Positions 1 through 12,246 of a DNA stretch of 64,000 bases are shown here, in pieces (within the stretch, counting starts at the first letter, position 1; every line of letters starts with the position of its first letter). The notes under the pieces were generated by a model. The model was given only the letters and a program-made list of their open reading frames with translations, did not search any database and was not told the origin of the DNA. Both the position numbers and the translations under genes were made by a program. The stretch is taken from NCBI GenBank assembly GCA_949752735.1, contig OX457050.1, positions 41,123,784 through 41,187,783 on the forward strand, read 5' to 3'. Source of the DNA: Lumbricus terrestris. Its lineage: Eukaryota > Annelida > Clitellata > Crassiclitellata > Lumbricidae.

Positions 1-523
1 TACAAAGGCCGCGTCACCGTGGTGATCATGACGATGAGACGCCTCCGAACCGCGAGATCGAACTAATCATTAACTGAAAACGTGTACTTTGATTATGTTA
101 AGCAGTTCAGGAAGCATCATAATATATTATTATCTCCGTCTAGCCAACCTTCAAGTAGCGCTACTTGTGATCTGTGAGATAGCTGCTAATAGTTAATTAA
201 TCTCATGACGCACACCTTCCGCGCCAACGCATTTAGCACACCTGGGGTCGGGTCCAATAGACCCACCGATAACATGGGTAGAAATCATTATCAATTAAAA
301 GGTAGGCCTACTTGGGAATAAGTGACTGGCTATGCGTCTAATATTAATCATAGGGCTGCCAAGGAGGGGATATCGGCCAACCTCTATAAGTTTTTTTCAA
401 AATAGAACTTTTTTCGTATGGAATAAAATGTTGACATTTTAAGTAGCCGTAGGAAGTTAATTTACACGCATTTTGCGGTAAGATTTGTGATGATACCCCA
501 CACCGTTCTAAAGTTGGCTCATC
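1..523. other. Intergenic, no gene seen
   Basis: I see no coding exon or RNA gene here. The stretch is AT-rich with scattered palindromic AGGCCT words, which recur through the whole window (for example near 305, 1763, 5797 and 8214) and look like a genome-wide word bias rather than a local signal. Confidence 0.5.
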
Positions 524-525
524 TA

Positions 526-1733
526 CACCGTGATTCAAAAAAGTAAGCCAAAATGTTTTTCAAATATCTCCAATGTCTGATAACATATCACACTAAAAAA
601 TCCAAATATTTAGAGAACTGGACCAAGAATACGATTCCAAAATTTCATGAGATAAAGTTGAACGGATAAAAAGATATATATTTTTCAACTTTATATGCCA
701 AAATTTCAGTTTACAAGCAATTTTCTGTTAGATTCAATTAAATGTAAGTCAAACTGTTTCTCTTATATCTCAAGTGCCTGATGATTAATCATGCTAAAAT
801 TTCCAAGATATGTAGAGAATTGAATAACAATATGATTCCAAAAGTTTGGTTTGATTATTTAATTAAATAAGATGCTCAAAATGTTCTCCTCCTGCTTGCA
901 CGCAAGCCTGGAAGTGCTGGCGCCATTGGGCAACAGTATCGTCGATTATCCGCTGGTTCAGGTCATCTCACACTTCTATCAAGCGCTACTTCAGATCGTT
1001 TATACCATGGATTGTTCTCTACTCGGTATTGCATCAAGCTCCACACTTTATGGTCGACAGGATTCAAATCTGGGCTGTTCGGAGGTCATAATGTGGGAGA
1101 AATGAAGTCTGGCTTCTCTCTTGTCAGCATTTCAATGGTTTCCTTGGCTCTGTGGGCTGGGGCACTATCCTGCTGAAAAACCCAGCCTTTTGGGGGCTGG
1201 ATTTCTGATTACAGATGGAGGATGTTGTGACAGCAGAACGTCGCGATAATAGGATCCATTAATTTTTACTCCAGGGTCACTGAAGACCAAAATTGGGAAC
1301 TATCAAGCGTCGAAACCGCAAAGAACACCATAACAGACTTGCTGAAAATTGAAGTTTCGGGAGATGAAGTTGAAATATTCATATCTTTCTATCCGTTCAA
1401 ATTTATGACTTGATATTTTGGAATCCCATTCTTGATTCAATTATCTAAATATTGGGAAAATTTTATTATGATTAATTATCAGGCCATAAAGATACTGAAA
1501 AAGTTTGACTCACATTTTATTGAATCTAACAGAAAATTACATGTAAACTGAAATTTCGGCATATGAAGTTGAAAGATACATATTTTTTTATCCGTTTAAC
1601 TTAATCTCATGAAATCTTGGAATCATATTCTTGGTCCAATTCTCTAAATATTTGGAAAATTTTAGCGTGATATGTTATCAGGCATTGGAGATATATGAAA
1701 AATAATTTGGCTTACTTTTTTTGAATCACGGTG
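526..1733 (-). mobile_element. Mariner-type DNA transposon relic with long inverted repeats
   Basis: Both ends carry the same inverted terminus, CACCGTGATTCAAAAAA, and each is flanked by TA (524-525 and 1734-1735), the usual Tc1/mariner target duplication. The arms stay recognisably inverted for roughly 300 bp (about 526-850 against 1380-1733). The middle holds a decayed transposase on the minus strand. The 1.2-kb size fits a mariner that has lost little sequence but much of its reading frame. Confidence 0.85.
870..1340 (-). pseudogene. Mariner transposase, C-terminal catalytic part, decayed
   Basis: Read on the minus strand in shifting frames, this gives the hallmarks of a mariner catalytic core: a segment like NGSYYRDVLL, then QQDSAPAHRAKETIE, PPNSPDLNPVDHKVWS, and a tail like IDDTVAQWRQHFQACVQAGG followed by EHFEQ. 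A stop codon stands just before PPNSP, and frameshifts separate the blocks, so no active protein is made. Counting from the D of QQD to the D of NPVD gives 37 intervening residues, the DD37D spacing of one mariner group. That is my count across a stop and should be treated as tentative. It lies centrally between the inverted repeats of the host element. Confidence 0.8.
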
Positions 1734-1735
1734 TA

Positions 1736-3355
1736 GTTCTAAAGTGGTTCATCGTTGACTAGGCCTATACAAAGAAGGCAGATGAACCACTTTAGAACTA
1801 GATGAGCCAGTTATACCCGAAATACACGAGGTAGGTAGGCCATGGGTAGTTGAAGCCACCCACTTACTTCTCTATGTATGGTTTCAAAGTGTGGACATCT
1901 ATCTAATTATCTCACAGTAGTAAATATTTATTGCAGATTTCGATAAAGTTCTGTGTTTAGGCCTAATAGGAGAAGCCATGGCTGCTTCAGATACAGTGAC
2001 AAAATATTTTTTAATTGTCATGTTGTGCTCTTTACTTTTTGTACATAGTTTTAGTGTGGACGTTTATTTCACGGTAGTAAAGATTACTTGTGTATTTCTT
2101 GTTTTGTGCTTTCTGCCTTTATGGTGAATAATCATTTTGAAATAATGTATTTATGAACATTTCCTGCAAACCAACATAATTAAGTGTTTGTAAAACAACG
2201 CACAATGAAACTATACGCTAACGTCAAAGTAACATCAGGACGGTATAGGCTACTTTAACCATAAAAGTACGTATTATGTTCACTGCCATGATTTTATTAT
2301 GTTTGTTTGGCTCAGGAGAAATTAATAAATAAAGTAAATTTAAAAAATAAAACCTGGCGCGGCAGTACATGGCAGTAATGCGACTGAACTGATAAAATCT
2401 TGTATTTCCATGGTGCAATAAGAATTTACTGGAAGTAGATTAAACCCGTCGAACTCGCCTCTGACTTTCTCACTGTTAGAACATGCAGTCATAATAATTT
2501 TATTATAAAAAGTTAAAGGCCTACATCATTATGCCTGATTACTCCGGCATACACAGAAGCAAGTACACCTCAAATTATGGCATAATTGTCTGAAATGTTT
2601 ACATGTATGTGGTGTTTTGAACTGCAAAAACAGCCGATACTTTAAAAGACCAAAAGCGAAGATTGCATAATAGAGACATTAATTTTTAGAGACCTCCAAT
2701 ATATAACTTTTGAGCATACTGTGTGCGCAAAGAAAGAGAAATTAATCTAGCATGACTTTTTTGTGCTAACGGATGAAATATTTTATTGTCACTACAGCAA
2801 GCAATAGAAATAGACTATGTAGGCTAGATATCAAAGCGTTTGAGTCATAAGCTGAAAAGATAATTGAAACAATATCGTGAAACTCAATTTTACACAACTA
2901 AAACAAAGGCATGTAATTGTTTATATTTGTTTCTGGGCATTGTACGTTTTCGTCGAATATAGGCCTATTATTTTAAAAGCCAAAGGTGCATTCTCAGTAG
3001 TGCCTAACAAGAAAATTAGACCGAACACCAAAAAAGATCAGATCGCAGTAGATCAGATTTTATCCACTGCGCCAAGAGCATTGACCTTGTCCCACCAGTT
3101 TTAGGCGATGAGTAGCTGCATGAATAATTAGACAGTTCACCAAAGTTTCTTCCAGGACTGCAGGAGCTATTATAACATATGCGTATCCCTGATTTTCCAG
3201 CGACCGAATGAATAATTCTATGCATTAGTGGGATTTGTCAGTAAGTGAAGGTATAATTTTATTCATTTCTTCCACCGCCCTGATATGTCGCACCGTTACC
3301 CAGCTATTCCGAGGAGCTTGTGTCTTGCGACATCTCCGCTTCTTTGGCCTTTACT
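1736..3355. other. Intergenic, no gene seen
   Basis: Only short unsupported open frames occur on either strand. There is no recognisable exon, repeat array or transposon terminus. The right part borders the 3' end of the glycine-rich gene on the minus strand and may hold its 3' untranslated region. Confidence 0.4.
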
Positions 3356-5238
3356 TCAACCACTGATCCCTCCTCCTCCTATTCCGACACCACCATGACC
3401 TACGAGCGCAGCTTCCGGTTTTGGAGCCCCTCCTCCAATGTGTGCTCTTCCTACTCCACCTCCTCCGCCTCCTCCGTCTCTTCCTCCTATCCCTCTACCT
3501 ATCGACCGAGCTCCCCGTCCTGTAGCAGCTCCGTGGCCTGCACTTCCTCCAACCCTCCATTCTACACCTCCTCCTCCACCACCTCCTCCTCCTCCTATCC
3601 CACCACCACCATGACCTATCAACGCAGCTCCCCATCCTGTAGCAGCTCCGTAGCCTGCACTTCCTTCAACCCGCCATCCTACACCTCCTCCTCCTTCTCC
3701 TCCTCCTCCACCTCCTCCTCCTCCACCTCCTCCTCCTCCGCCTCCTCCGTCTCTTCCTCCTATCCCTCTACCTATCGACCGAGCTCCCCGTCCTGTAGGC
3801 NNNNNNNNNNNNNNNNNNNNNNNNNNNNNNNNNNNNNNNNNNNNNNNNNNNNNNNNNNNNNNNNNNNNNNNNNNNNNNNNNNNNNNNNNNNNNNNNNNNN
3901 NNNNNNNNNNNNNNNNNNNNNNNNNNNNNNNNNNNNNNNNNNNNNNNNNNNNNNNNNNNNNNNNNNNNNNNNNNNNNNNNNNNNNNNNNNNNNNNNNNNN
4001 CACCTCCTCCGCCTCCTCCGTCTCTTCCTCCTATCCCTCTACCTATCGACAGAGCTCCCCGTCCTGTAGCAGCTCCGTGGCCTGCACTTCCTCCAACCCT
4101 CCATTCCTACACCTCCTCCTCCTTCTCCTCCTCCACCTCCTCCACCTCCTCCGCCTCTTCCTCCTATCCCTCTACCTATCGACCGAGCTCCCCGTCCTGT
4201 AGCAGCTCCGTGGCCTGCACTTCCTCCAACCCTCCATTCTACACCTCCTCCTTCTCCTTCTCCTTCTCCTCCTCCTCCTCCTCCTCCTCCACCTCCTCCG
4301 CCTCCTCCGTCTCTTCCTCCTATCCCTCTACCTATCGACCGAGCTCCCCGTCCTGTAGCAGCTCCGTGGCCTGCACTTCCTCCAACCCTCCATTCTACAC
4401 CTCCTCCTCCTTCTCCTTCTCCTTCTCCTCCTCCTCCTCCTCCTCCTCCTCCACCTCCTCCGCCTCCTCCGTCTCTTCCTCCTATCCCTCTACCTATCGG
4501 CCGAGCTCCCCGTCCTGTAGCAGCTCCGTGGCCTGCACTTCCTCCAACCCGCCATCCTACACCTCCTTCTCCTTCTCCACCGCCTCCACCTCCTCCTCCT
4601 CCTCCTATCCCACCACCACCATGACCTATCAACGCAGCTCCCCATCCTGTAGCAGCTCCGTAGTCTGCACTTCCTCCAACCTGCAATCCTACACTGCCTA
4701 CCCCAACAGGTAGCTTAGTTCCACGCCTCTTCCACCCCCGCTAAAACCAGTGTCAATGCCTACTCCATAGGGTGGCTTAATTCCACCACCTGCTCCACCC
4801 CCGCTAAAACCAGGGTCAATGCCTACTCCACTAACTGGTCTAGGAAGGTTTTCTACAAATCCTGCACCAGAAAGGTCTACTGCAACTCCTGCACCTGCGC
4901 CATATTTAGGAGGGTCTACTCCAATGGCTGGTTCAATTCCACCACCTACTGTACCGGTACCGATATTAGAGCTAGCATAAATGTGTCCCCCAGAAGTTGG
5001 CGTTTCCACCCTGCTTCACCAGCGCCTGCGTTAGTGCCAACGCCTCCTTTAGTATGAGTTAGCAAAAGTTTCCGTGCATCTGGTCGAACCCCTCCTTCGA
5101 CATGTTCTCTTGATGCTGGTTTTGGTATGCCAAAAAGCCCATTATTTGTTGGGAATGGAGATCGTTTCCTGCGTGCTAAGATGCTGGCTTTGAGACCCTT
5201 GTGTCCTGCGAGATTACCAGCTTCGTTGATACTACTTT
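3356..5238 (-). CDS. Exon 2 of secreted glycine-rich repeat protein
   Basis: Minus-strand exon of a secreted structural-type protein. A strong acceptor (TTTTTGTTGCAG) ends at 5239. The exon opens with ESSINEAGNLAG and continues to a basic ARRKRSPFP stretch, a furin-like processing site. Next come a GVGIDPGFSGGG-type glycine-rich region and an array of units built on SAGHGAATGRGARSIG plus poly-Gly runs, and the frame ends GGGGISG-stop at 3356. Its phase matches the signal-peptide exon at 6703-6778. The reading frame is broken near 5018 (in a G run), near 4710 and near 4106 (one extra C), and 200 N lie at 3801-4000, so either assembly errors or real decay are possible. I know no specific homologue; matrix or silk-like roles are only guesses from composition. 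Confidence 0.7.
3390..4700. repeat. Coding minisatellite, about 110-160 bp units
   Basis: Tandem units each contain a conserved block (plus strand CTATCGACCGAGCTCCCCGT, then GTAGCAGCTCCGTGGCCTGC) followed by a TCC-rich run of variable length. About eight units are visible around the gap. Unit length differs mainly in the number of TCC triplets, as expected for slippage. On the minus strand it encodes the Gly-rich array; the Ser-rich and Pro-rich plus-strand frames are by-products of the triplet composition. Confidence 0.85.
3801..4000. other. Assembly gap (200 N)
   Basis: Exactly 200 N inside the minisatellite. The true length is probably unknown, as a round number in a tandem array suggests a collapsed or unclosed region. 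Confidence 0.98.
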
Positions 5239-6415
5239 CTGCAACAAAAATGAAACAAGCCCACGTGTCACAAATACAGGAATGAAGACACTGTTTAAGG
5301 CCAGGTATTATAATCATACACTTGATGCGTGTATTTTGTAGTTCTCAAATTCCTGCAATCTTTCTCAGTCAAATAATTTCTGCTATAAGCTTACAAATTC
5401 TCTTCATGTCATTTTCGCATAATTATAGGCTTATCTAAGGAAAAGTCGGCTTTTATTGTCGTCCCGTACATTTTTATTTTGGCGTTTTTTGCTACTTCTT
5501 CTCTGCTTCTCCGTAACATCGTCGCCTGACAATAATTCTTCGCGTATCTCCGTTTTGGGGAATTTCGAGATCATCAGAGAAGAAGTTTTGGTAGAATTTT
5601 ACGGAAAAAATAAATTCGGGCCAATTAACGTTAGGCGCAGGCATCACAATGTCATCAAAAACATCAGCATCAGAGACGAAAATGCATTTTAAAATATCAA
5701 CTTCTAAAATTGCTTTTGTGAAATGTGTGAAACTTTTTGCATAAAATGGATTCACATAAATTGCAAAACATCCTCACGAAAACAGAGACATGAGTAGGCC
5801 TATTGATAAATAAAGCAAATGGGCCTACACAATTAGGCCTAAGCTTATTAGCGAGTGTAAGCTTATTAGTTAAAATGTTCGCGGATAGCCTAGTGCCAAA
5901 TTTTAAAGAAAAGAAGTTTTTATTCCCTGGATATACGACATTAGGCCTATAATAAGACGAAGTGAGCAGTGTATTAATTGTTGTATCTCCGCAGCGTCCG
6001 ATTAATGAAGAGCTTTCTCAGGACATTCTCTGTTAAAGGCACTGTTTCACCGTGAATGCGGTAAGCTTACTGGAGTCTCTGGAGATGCGGGAAAATTCTT
6101 GGAGATACGAATAAAATCTGTAAGTAGGGCATACGACAGAGAGGTGCCCGATGCACAAGACAGTGGTCCGCTCACTTGACGCACAGACGAGAGTTCAATT
6201 CTCATCAAAACCGACTGAAATATTTCTGTGACATTGACTTGACAGTTAGACCTCTATATCTATACTGCTGAAATTAAGACTTTGAGGAAGATTGCTGCAC
6301 GGCGCCCATCATCAACCGAGAGCAGGTCTAAGAAAAAATAATTATTATGTGAAGACCTTTTTGACCAACAGTTAGACAGGGCCACCTCAAGAAGATGGCG
6401 CATTATATTTTAAAA

Positions 6416-6540
<125 letters not shown>

Positions 6541-6702
6541 ACCACAATCATGATGTATTAATCGTCGATGCCATTCCATATTTTCCCTTTATAAATCAAC
6601 TTCCTAATGATCACCTTCAAATTGCCTACGTCTTTTCTGTATCCATCATCGCCAAAACGCCTACGTAATCAACCGACGTCTTCGGGAAAGAATAATTATT
6701 AC

Positions 6703-6778
6703 CTGCCGGTGCTGCATCTGAAATCGAAATCAGGCTGGCGACCGAAATGGCTATCAGCAAGAACAGCCCCATGGCCAT
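6703..6778 (-). CDS. Exon 1 (signal peptide) of the glycine-rich protein
   Basis: A 25-codon minus-strand exon starting at ATG 6778-6776, with a good start context (A at -3, G at +4). It encodes a short N-region and the hydrophobic core LFLLIAISVASLISIS, then DAAPA, a typical signal-peptidase region. It ends CAG|GTAATA, a valid donor at 6702-6701, leaving one base (G). That G joins AA at the start of the exon at 5238 to make GAA (Glu) in the open frame, so phase and strand agree. A second in-frame ATG lies two codons in. The only weak point is that no homologue confirms the join. Confidence 0.72.
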
Positions 6779-7110
6779 CCTGTTGGTTGATCAGACGTTT
6801 GAGTCGATCAATGGATCCGAGTGATCTGCTGACGACTGACGAAACGCTGTCTAGTCAGTCACAGGTTGCAACAGAGAATCTATACTTGAGTGTAAGGGAT
6901 GAGCAAATAGGCTGGGGTCAAAATTACCCAAACATAAGGCGTCTGTTGACGTGTCAGCTCTGTACAGTGTACACGTCAAACTATTAACATCTGTCCGTAG
7001 CCTACACTTGCTGAAATGGTTTCAGTTTTAAAACGGAAAAATCTAGTCTATGGCAGAAATGTATAGCGTATACCACACAGTCTACCCATTGCTCTGAAAT
7101 ACCTTAGGTC

Positions 7111-7440
7111 AGTGCTGCCCAACCTTTTGGCACCAGGGGCCGCAGAAACAATGTTAACTGTAACGAAATTTATTATGCAATTATCATAATTTGCAAAAAC
7201 TTGTAGGCCTATGATAGCATGAATTCATATGCCTTGTTTGGCATGCTTTGCAACAGTTCAGCACAGAAAAGTATAAGGTGGCGTTTTCCCCTGCTTTGCA
7301 CACGGTTAATTTTTCATTTCGTTGCCAGCCAGAGTTTTGTTGGCTCAGTCCCTCAATCTTCAGTTCGTCACTTAGCATGCTTCTGCTCTCGCTCTTATAA
7401 AGAGTCGTCAAAGTCGTCTTCGGTCTAAGGAGCAATCATA
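7111..7440. mobile_element. Possible hAT-like terminus and remnant
   Basis: CAGTGCTGCCCAACCTTTTG, then GGCACCAGGGGCCGC, resembles hAT terminal sequences of the CAGTGGTTCCCAA type found elsewhere in this window. I could not find a partner terminus or an 8-bp duplication, so the right boundary is nominal. Confidence 0.35.
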
Positions 7441-8099
7441 GTCGTAGACCAGGCGAAGGCCGATAAACAGATTGCCTTTGCATACTCATAATGAGTGCTC
7501 CAAGTGTGTTTGGTATGCATTACTCATGTTTGGGGCATGTGTATGCTTGAGTTTGAGTTTGCGCATGTTTGAATGTCTGTTAATTAACTTTGAAAATCAA
7601 GTAAAGTAGCCTACTTTTAATCGCTGGATAAAGTTTTGCATTTGAATTTTGGTCAGTGTTCAAAGACCTGCTAACGGCAAAGAACTTTGTCAGATATGCC
7701 GTTAATGTGTGTTGTGCCATTTCCTCATCTGATTGGTCGAAGTCAACCGTCGAAGTCTAGCCTGCGACTAGTTTCTTTAGAATACTCCATCTTATGATTT
7801 TCCCATCCAATGCGATTGCATACAGCTGACTAGCATCGACAGGTGAAGCGTATAATTCCAGAAATTATTGTATACACGGAGTTAAACGTTTAGAATTGCC
7901 ATCAATTTCACGGTGTTACCAATTCACGTGTAAATAACGTGGCCCTTATGGTACATCGATGTTGCAATAAAATATTGGTCGTGGTGCAGTGGAGCATGAA
8001 TGGATCACGATGCAAACGTCTGCCAGACTCAGACAGACAGCATATGCAACGACCATAACCCTTTGTCACATGCCTTCACTCTGTCTGCTTAGATGTACC

Positions 8100-8392
8100 A
8101 AGGGCCGGATTAAGAAATGCGGGGCCCTTTTCGGGAAATTTGTTACGGATCTTCGGCCGAAAATTCTGATGACCTTTTTTTAGTCGTTTGGTCGAAAAGT
8201 TCGTAGAATATTAGGCCTACCGATAGTTTTCCTTCAAAAAAGTTTGTGAACTTTTCCTTTTTTAGTTGTTTGGTTGAAATTTGCTAAAAATCTAAAAATT
8301 ATGAGAAATTTTCCCCCCGCATTTGTGGGGCCCCCTAAAGTGTGGGACCCCTGATCGGCCGAACATGTTGAACATGACTTAATCCGACCCTG
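8100..8392. mobile_element. hAT-type MITE with 8-bp target duplication
   Basis: A 293-bp element with 15-bp inverted ends, left AAGGGCCGGATTAAG and right (read inward) CAGGGTCGGATTAAG. It is flanked on both sides by GATGTACC (8092-8099 and 8393-8400). CAGGG ends with 8-bp duplications are typical of hAT non-autonomous elements; the left terminal C has mutated to A. No coding potential inside. Confidence 0.88.
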
Positions 8393-8797
8393 GATGTACC
8401 TACATGTTGGTAGCCAGCCCATCATTTGATCGTGGGCACAATGAGAATAGTGGTTGCAGTAGCCGTGGAGGTATCCTAGTAGGCTATTTTCAGCAGAAAT
8501 AGCAGTTGTAGCAGTAGTTGAAGCAGCTGTAGCAGTAATAGAGGTCGAATCTCATTCTGTTCCATTTTGCGTTTTCTTAGACCAAGAGTGAATCACTATA
8601 ATTATAATTCTAAGGTGTTAATTTCCGTCCGTTTCTAGAAGCTGAGAATGGCGCAAAATTAATTGATACCAGAATGATCGGAGTCTAATTCACGGGGAAA
8701 AACTAATATTATAGGCCTACGTAATTATTCTAAGAAATTTATTTCTGTCCATATTTATGAGAAATGAAGACGTATATTAGGCCTGTGATAAGACTAG

Positions 8798-9155
8798 TAC
8801 GAATAAGTTGTTGAACGACTTCCACAATGCCGTTATAGAAGGTTATAATTATGCGAAGACACAAACCATCATCAGTGATAGTCAACCCAAGTGACCTCGG
8901 TACGATTTCGGGTTAAGAAAACATCTGTGAACCCATGTGACCAGGGTATACGATAAACACAGGTTTCCATTCCATAACGTCTGGTTTATCTGAACTAGGC
9001 TGCCTATCTCGACCAGATTAATGGATAACTTCATAATTAAGGCTTAACTTTAGTAAGCTCTGATTGATGGTTTGTGTCCTCGCATAGAAATTTCTATAAC
9101 GACATTGTGAAAGTCGTTCAACGACTTATTCGACTGCAGCCTAAAGTGTTATAGT
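8798..9155. mobile_element. Palindromic MITE
   Basis: The arm at 8798-8872 (CGAATAAGTTGTTGAACGAC, then ACACAAACCATC) is repeated inverted at 9065-9150, with about 190 bp of spacer. The arms are about 85% identical, so the insertion is not recent. I see no clear target duplication. Confidence 0.7.
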
Positions 9156-9285
9156 GGAGCGGCCAGGAACCAAAATGTGAAGGAATTGTTCACTTTGTGA
9201 TACAAGCATGAAATTTGGTACATACTACGAAAATGTCATGAGAAAAAAATTGGCTATAGGGCCATCGCAGATTTGGCCCCTGGCC

Positions 9286-9700
9286 CCAATGGTGGCCATT
9301 TTTCAAAATGGCCGACCTGTTTACAGATTTTAAATTATCTCAGCTTCCAGTGCACTTAGAATCGTCATCTTGGTGTCAAAACATACATAGTGTTATGAGC
9401 GAGGATTCCAAAAAAAGCCATTAAAAATGTTCCCCATGGCTTCAATGGCGGCCATTTTCCAAAATGACCGACCTAATAAAAAACAATACTTCAATATCTC
9501 AGCCTCCAGTACACTTAGAATCGTAGGCTAATCTTGGTGTCTAAACATACATAGTTTGGGGCGAGGATCCCAACAGAGCCATTGCAAATATTCAATGGCG
9601 CCATTTTTCAAAGTGGCCGACCTAAAAAGGATATTTCAATATCTCAGCGTCCAGTACACTTAGAATCGTCATCTTGGTGTCTAAACATACATATATGGGG
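9286..9700. repeat. Three tandem units of about 140-160 bp
   Basis: Each unit has a GGCCATTTT / CAAAATGGCC-like palindrome, then a block ATATCTCAGC..CCAGT..ACTTAGAATCGT and AACATACATA. The three units have diverged by point changes and small indels. There is no open reading frame. Confidence 0.8.
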
Positions 9701-9782
9701 CTTTAAATTTGTCCTGAGGCGCGGACGGGGCACGGACATTTCCCCCTCTGGTCAAACCCCCCGACCAATTCCCGTTACCAGG

Positions 9783-10307
9783 GGTGTCACGACAACTCGT
9801 CTACCGACAACTCGTCTAACGACAAGTGGTCTCCGGACAATTCGTCTACGACAACTGGTCTACAGACAACTGACCCAGCGCTTGAGAAATGGAAGCCGGA
9901 TGAAAGTTTTTACAGGTGAAATGGAGGTTGTATTGATGAAAAAACGCAAGAGATATGAAATATGGATGATGGCTCTTTTACAGGTGAAATAGAATCTGGA
10001 TTGACGAAACTAGCGTATGAGAAATAAAGGCTGGATGAAAGTATTTCTTGATCTGAAATAGAAGCTGGATTGACGAAAATAACGGGTGAGAAATAGAAGC
10101 TGGATGAAGGTATTTTTAGATCTGAAGTAGAAACTGGATGCATGTCGAAATACATGAATAAAATCATCCATCCAGCTTCCATTTAAGCTAAGAGATCATT
10201 TTCATAAATCCAGCTTCTATTTCATCAATACTATTTGTCTGTAGACCAGTTGTCGTTAGACCAATTGTCCGGAGACGAGTTGTCGGTAGACGAGTTGTCG
10301 TGGAACC
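9783..10307 (-). mobile_element. Satellite-core element, type 1 ends, 9-bp TSD
   Basis: A 525-bp element. One end begins GGTGTCACGACAACTCGTCT, and the other (read inward) GGTTCCACGACAACTCGTCT. Both ends continue as tandem units of about 15 bp built on CGACAACTSGTCTA. The core is a run of satellite units (GAAGCTGGATGAAAG..) that switches orientation near the right end. It is flanked by the perfect 9-bp duplication GTTACCAGG (9774-9782 and 10308-10316). No coding capacity. It is in the opposite orientation to the copy at 28481-29095, which has the same order of parts. Confidence 0.9.
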
Positions 10308-10836
10308 GTTACCAGGGTAGGAAGAAAATACCCTGGTACAGCATAATTCTACTCTGTGCATAAAACGGCGCTCCTAAGTACGCAAGTTGGAGTGCAATCA
10401 AAAATTATGGTTGTATTGATAGTATTGATTTAAAGCTGAATTCTTTGTCTAAGTGGCAGATTGAACTAATTCCTTCCTGGAATAGAGGCTCGAAGTACGT
10501 GTTTCTGCAAATAGAGGAAGGGTAGAAAAAGTTCCTTTGCTTAAATGGAAATGGGATTGACAAAAAAACTTATAGCATAGACAACAGTTGGATTTATGCA
10601 AACATTCTTCGTTTTGCATTATTTGGATTAAGCTCAATCACAATGATTCTTGCATAAAGAGAATTTAGTTTGATAATTTTTCTTAAATGGAAACTTGATT
10701 GGTAAGAATAGTCATGGGCATTGATAGATTGCTTACTTACCAACGACAAGTAAGGCATTAAAACGATCCAGCAGCGATAGTCGACTTAAATAATAAACAA
10801 TGCAAAGTATAAAATATCGATCGCTGTATTACACAA

Positions 10837-10908
10837 TATATATATATATATATATATTAATATATATATATTAATATATATATTAATATATATATATTAA
10901 TATATATA
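10837..10908. repeat. (TA)n / TATTAA low-complexity repeat
   Basis: Alternating TA with periodic TTAA interruptions. It is a simple repeat with no gene nearby. Confidence 0.95.
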
Positions 10909-11852
10909 ATGCATTATTCTTAATATCAGTTGTGTGTAGATTTTAAAACACAGCCTTTTATTACCAGAGAGAGCAAAAAACACAAAATTGCGAATGTGCA
11001 TGACAATCTAGATTACACACAGATATAATGTTCAAGAGATAATCGAAGTGTAATTAGTTTTACGCTAACTCAATTCACTAGTTCAAAAGTACAACTTGTA
11101 TATACGCTTAACAGCAGAAAGCTTAAAATCGTTTCACAAACTGCGTTAAATAACCAATCTAGCACATAAGTATTTGGGTGACAAAATTTAATAAACAACA
11201 ATAAATGTGTTCGAGAATTGAACCCAGTTCAAAGGGCATTATGTCCATCGTCGTTACAAACTACAGCACAACATTTAATTTAAATAACTTGTAGCAATTT
11301 TACAGTATCATAATCATGCCAGAACTACGCAACAACTTACAAAAATTATGTCTGAGCTTATAAGAAGAAATTCCGGAGTATCTCTATTATCAGAAACCCT
11401 ACTTTCCCAAATTCTTATATTAAATTTGTGCAAAATAAACTATATAATATATCGTTACAGTTATACAGCTACTGTGTCGTCTTTTCTATATCTAAACATC
11501 ACAATTATGCAACTATATCATGTGGAAAAATAAGCTCATACAACAATAATTATAAAATAATCTGTGCTTTAATTTCCAACTGACAGAACACAGAATGATT
11601 ACAATTCATAGTGAACCTTTTGTCGTGACTCATTTAACATGAACCATTAAATTTTCTCAAGATAAATTGAAAGTGAATTGATGAATCTCTTGATCAAAGT
11701 TTGATCAATTGCATTTATCAAGTGTTCTTCTTATCAGTACAATTCCTTTAATAGGAAATCCTAATGGACTGATGAGAAGATCGCATGATAAATGCGATTG
11801 AATTGAATAAAACAATGCCTAAAAATTTAAGATGAATAAACAAGGTTCTTAA

Positions 11853-12207
11853 TTTTTATACGACCACCAAAATTGATAAATTCTATGAAAAATATTTTCT
11901 CACGAAATAGAAGCGGGATTTAGCGCGTGAGGGTCGGTTAGGCGTCGTGAGGGTCGGTTTGGATTAGTTTTAGGGTTGCTGCAGTCACTATGCTGAAATT
12001 GAAGCTGGATTGATGAAAAATAATTTTCAATAAAAAATTGATGAAAAATATTTGATGACGAAATAGAAACGGGATTTATTGAACAAATTCTTGCCTAAAC
12101 AGAAGCTGGATCGATTAAAAGGATTCTCGGCAAACTAGAAGTTGGATTCATGAAAGATAATAACGCTGCAACGTTAGTTCTAGGTGTCTTGGTGGTCGTA
12201 TAAAAAA
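11853..12207. mobile_element. Satellite-core MITE, type 3 ends
   Basis: The ends are an 18-19 bp inverted repeat (TTTTTATACGACCACCAA at 11853-11870, its complement at 12189-12207). The core from about 11905 to 12150 carries a few copies of the window's GAAGCTGGATTGATGAAAA satellite. I see no convincing target duplication. It sits just downstream of the zinc-finger gene at 12247-13896. Confidence 0.65.
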
Positions 12208-12246
12208 CAAGTACCATAAACAATTCACAGGTCTGAAATTAAGTCA

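Noticed and set aside
2877..3225. Two opposing short frames
   Set aside because: Lengths are within chance expectation for this base composition and no motif is present.
3320..4713. Long Ser-rich and Pro-rich open frames on the plus strand
   Set aside because: They follow from TCC triplets of the minisatellite; the minus-strand frame has a signal exon, a furin-like site and in-phase splicing, and the plus frames have none.
5456..5755. Opposing frames inside the glycine-rich gene intron
   Set aside because: The plus frame has a hydrophobic start but no further support, and the region is intronic by the splice evidence on the minus strand.
6607..6987. 126-codon plus-strand frame over the signal-peptide exon
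   Set aside because: It is antisense to an exon with a clear signal peptide, donor site and matching phase, and shows no domain of its own.
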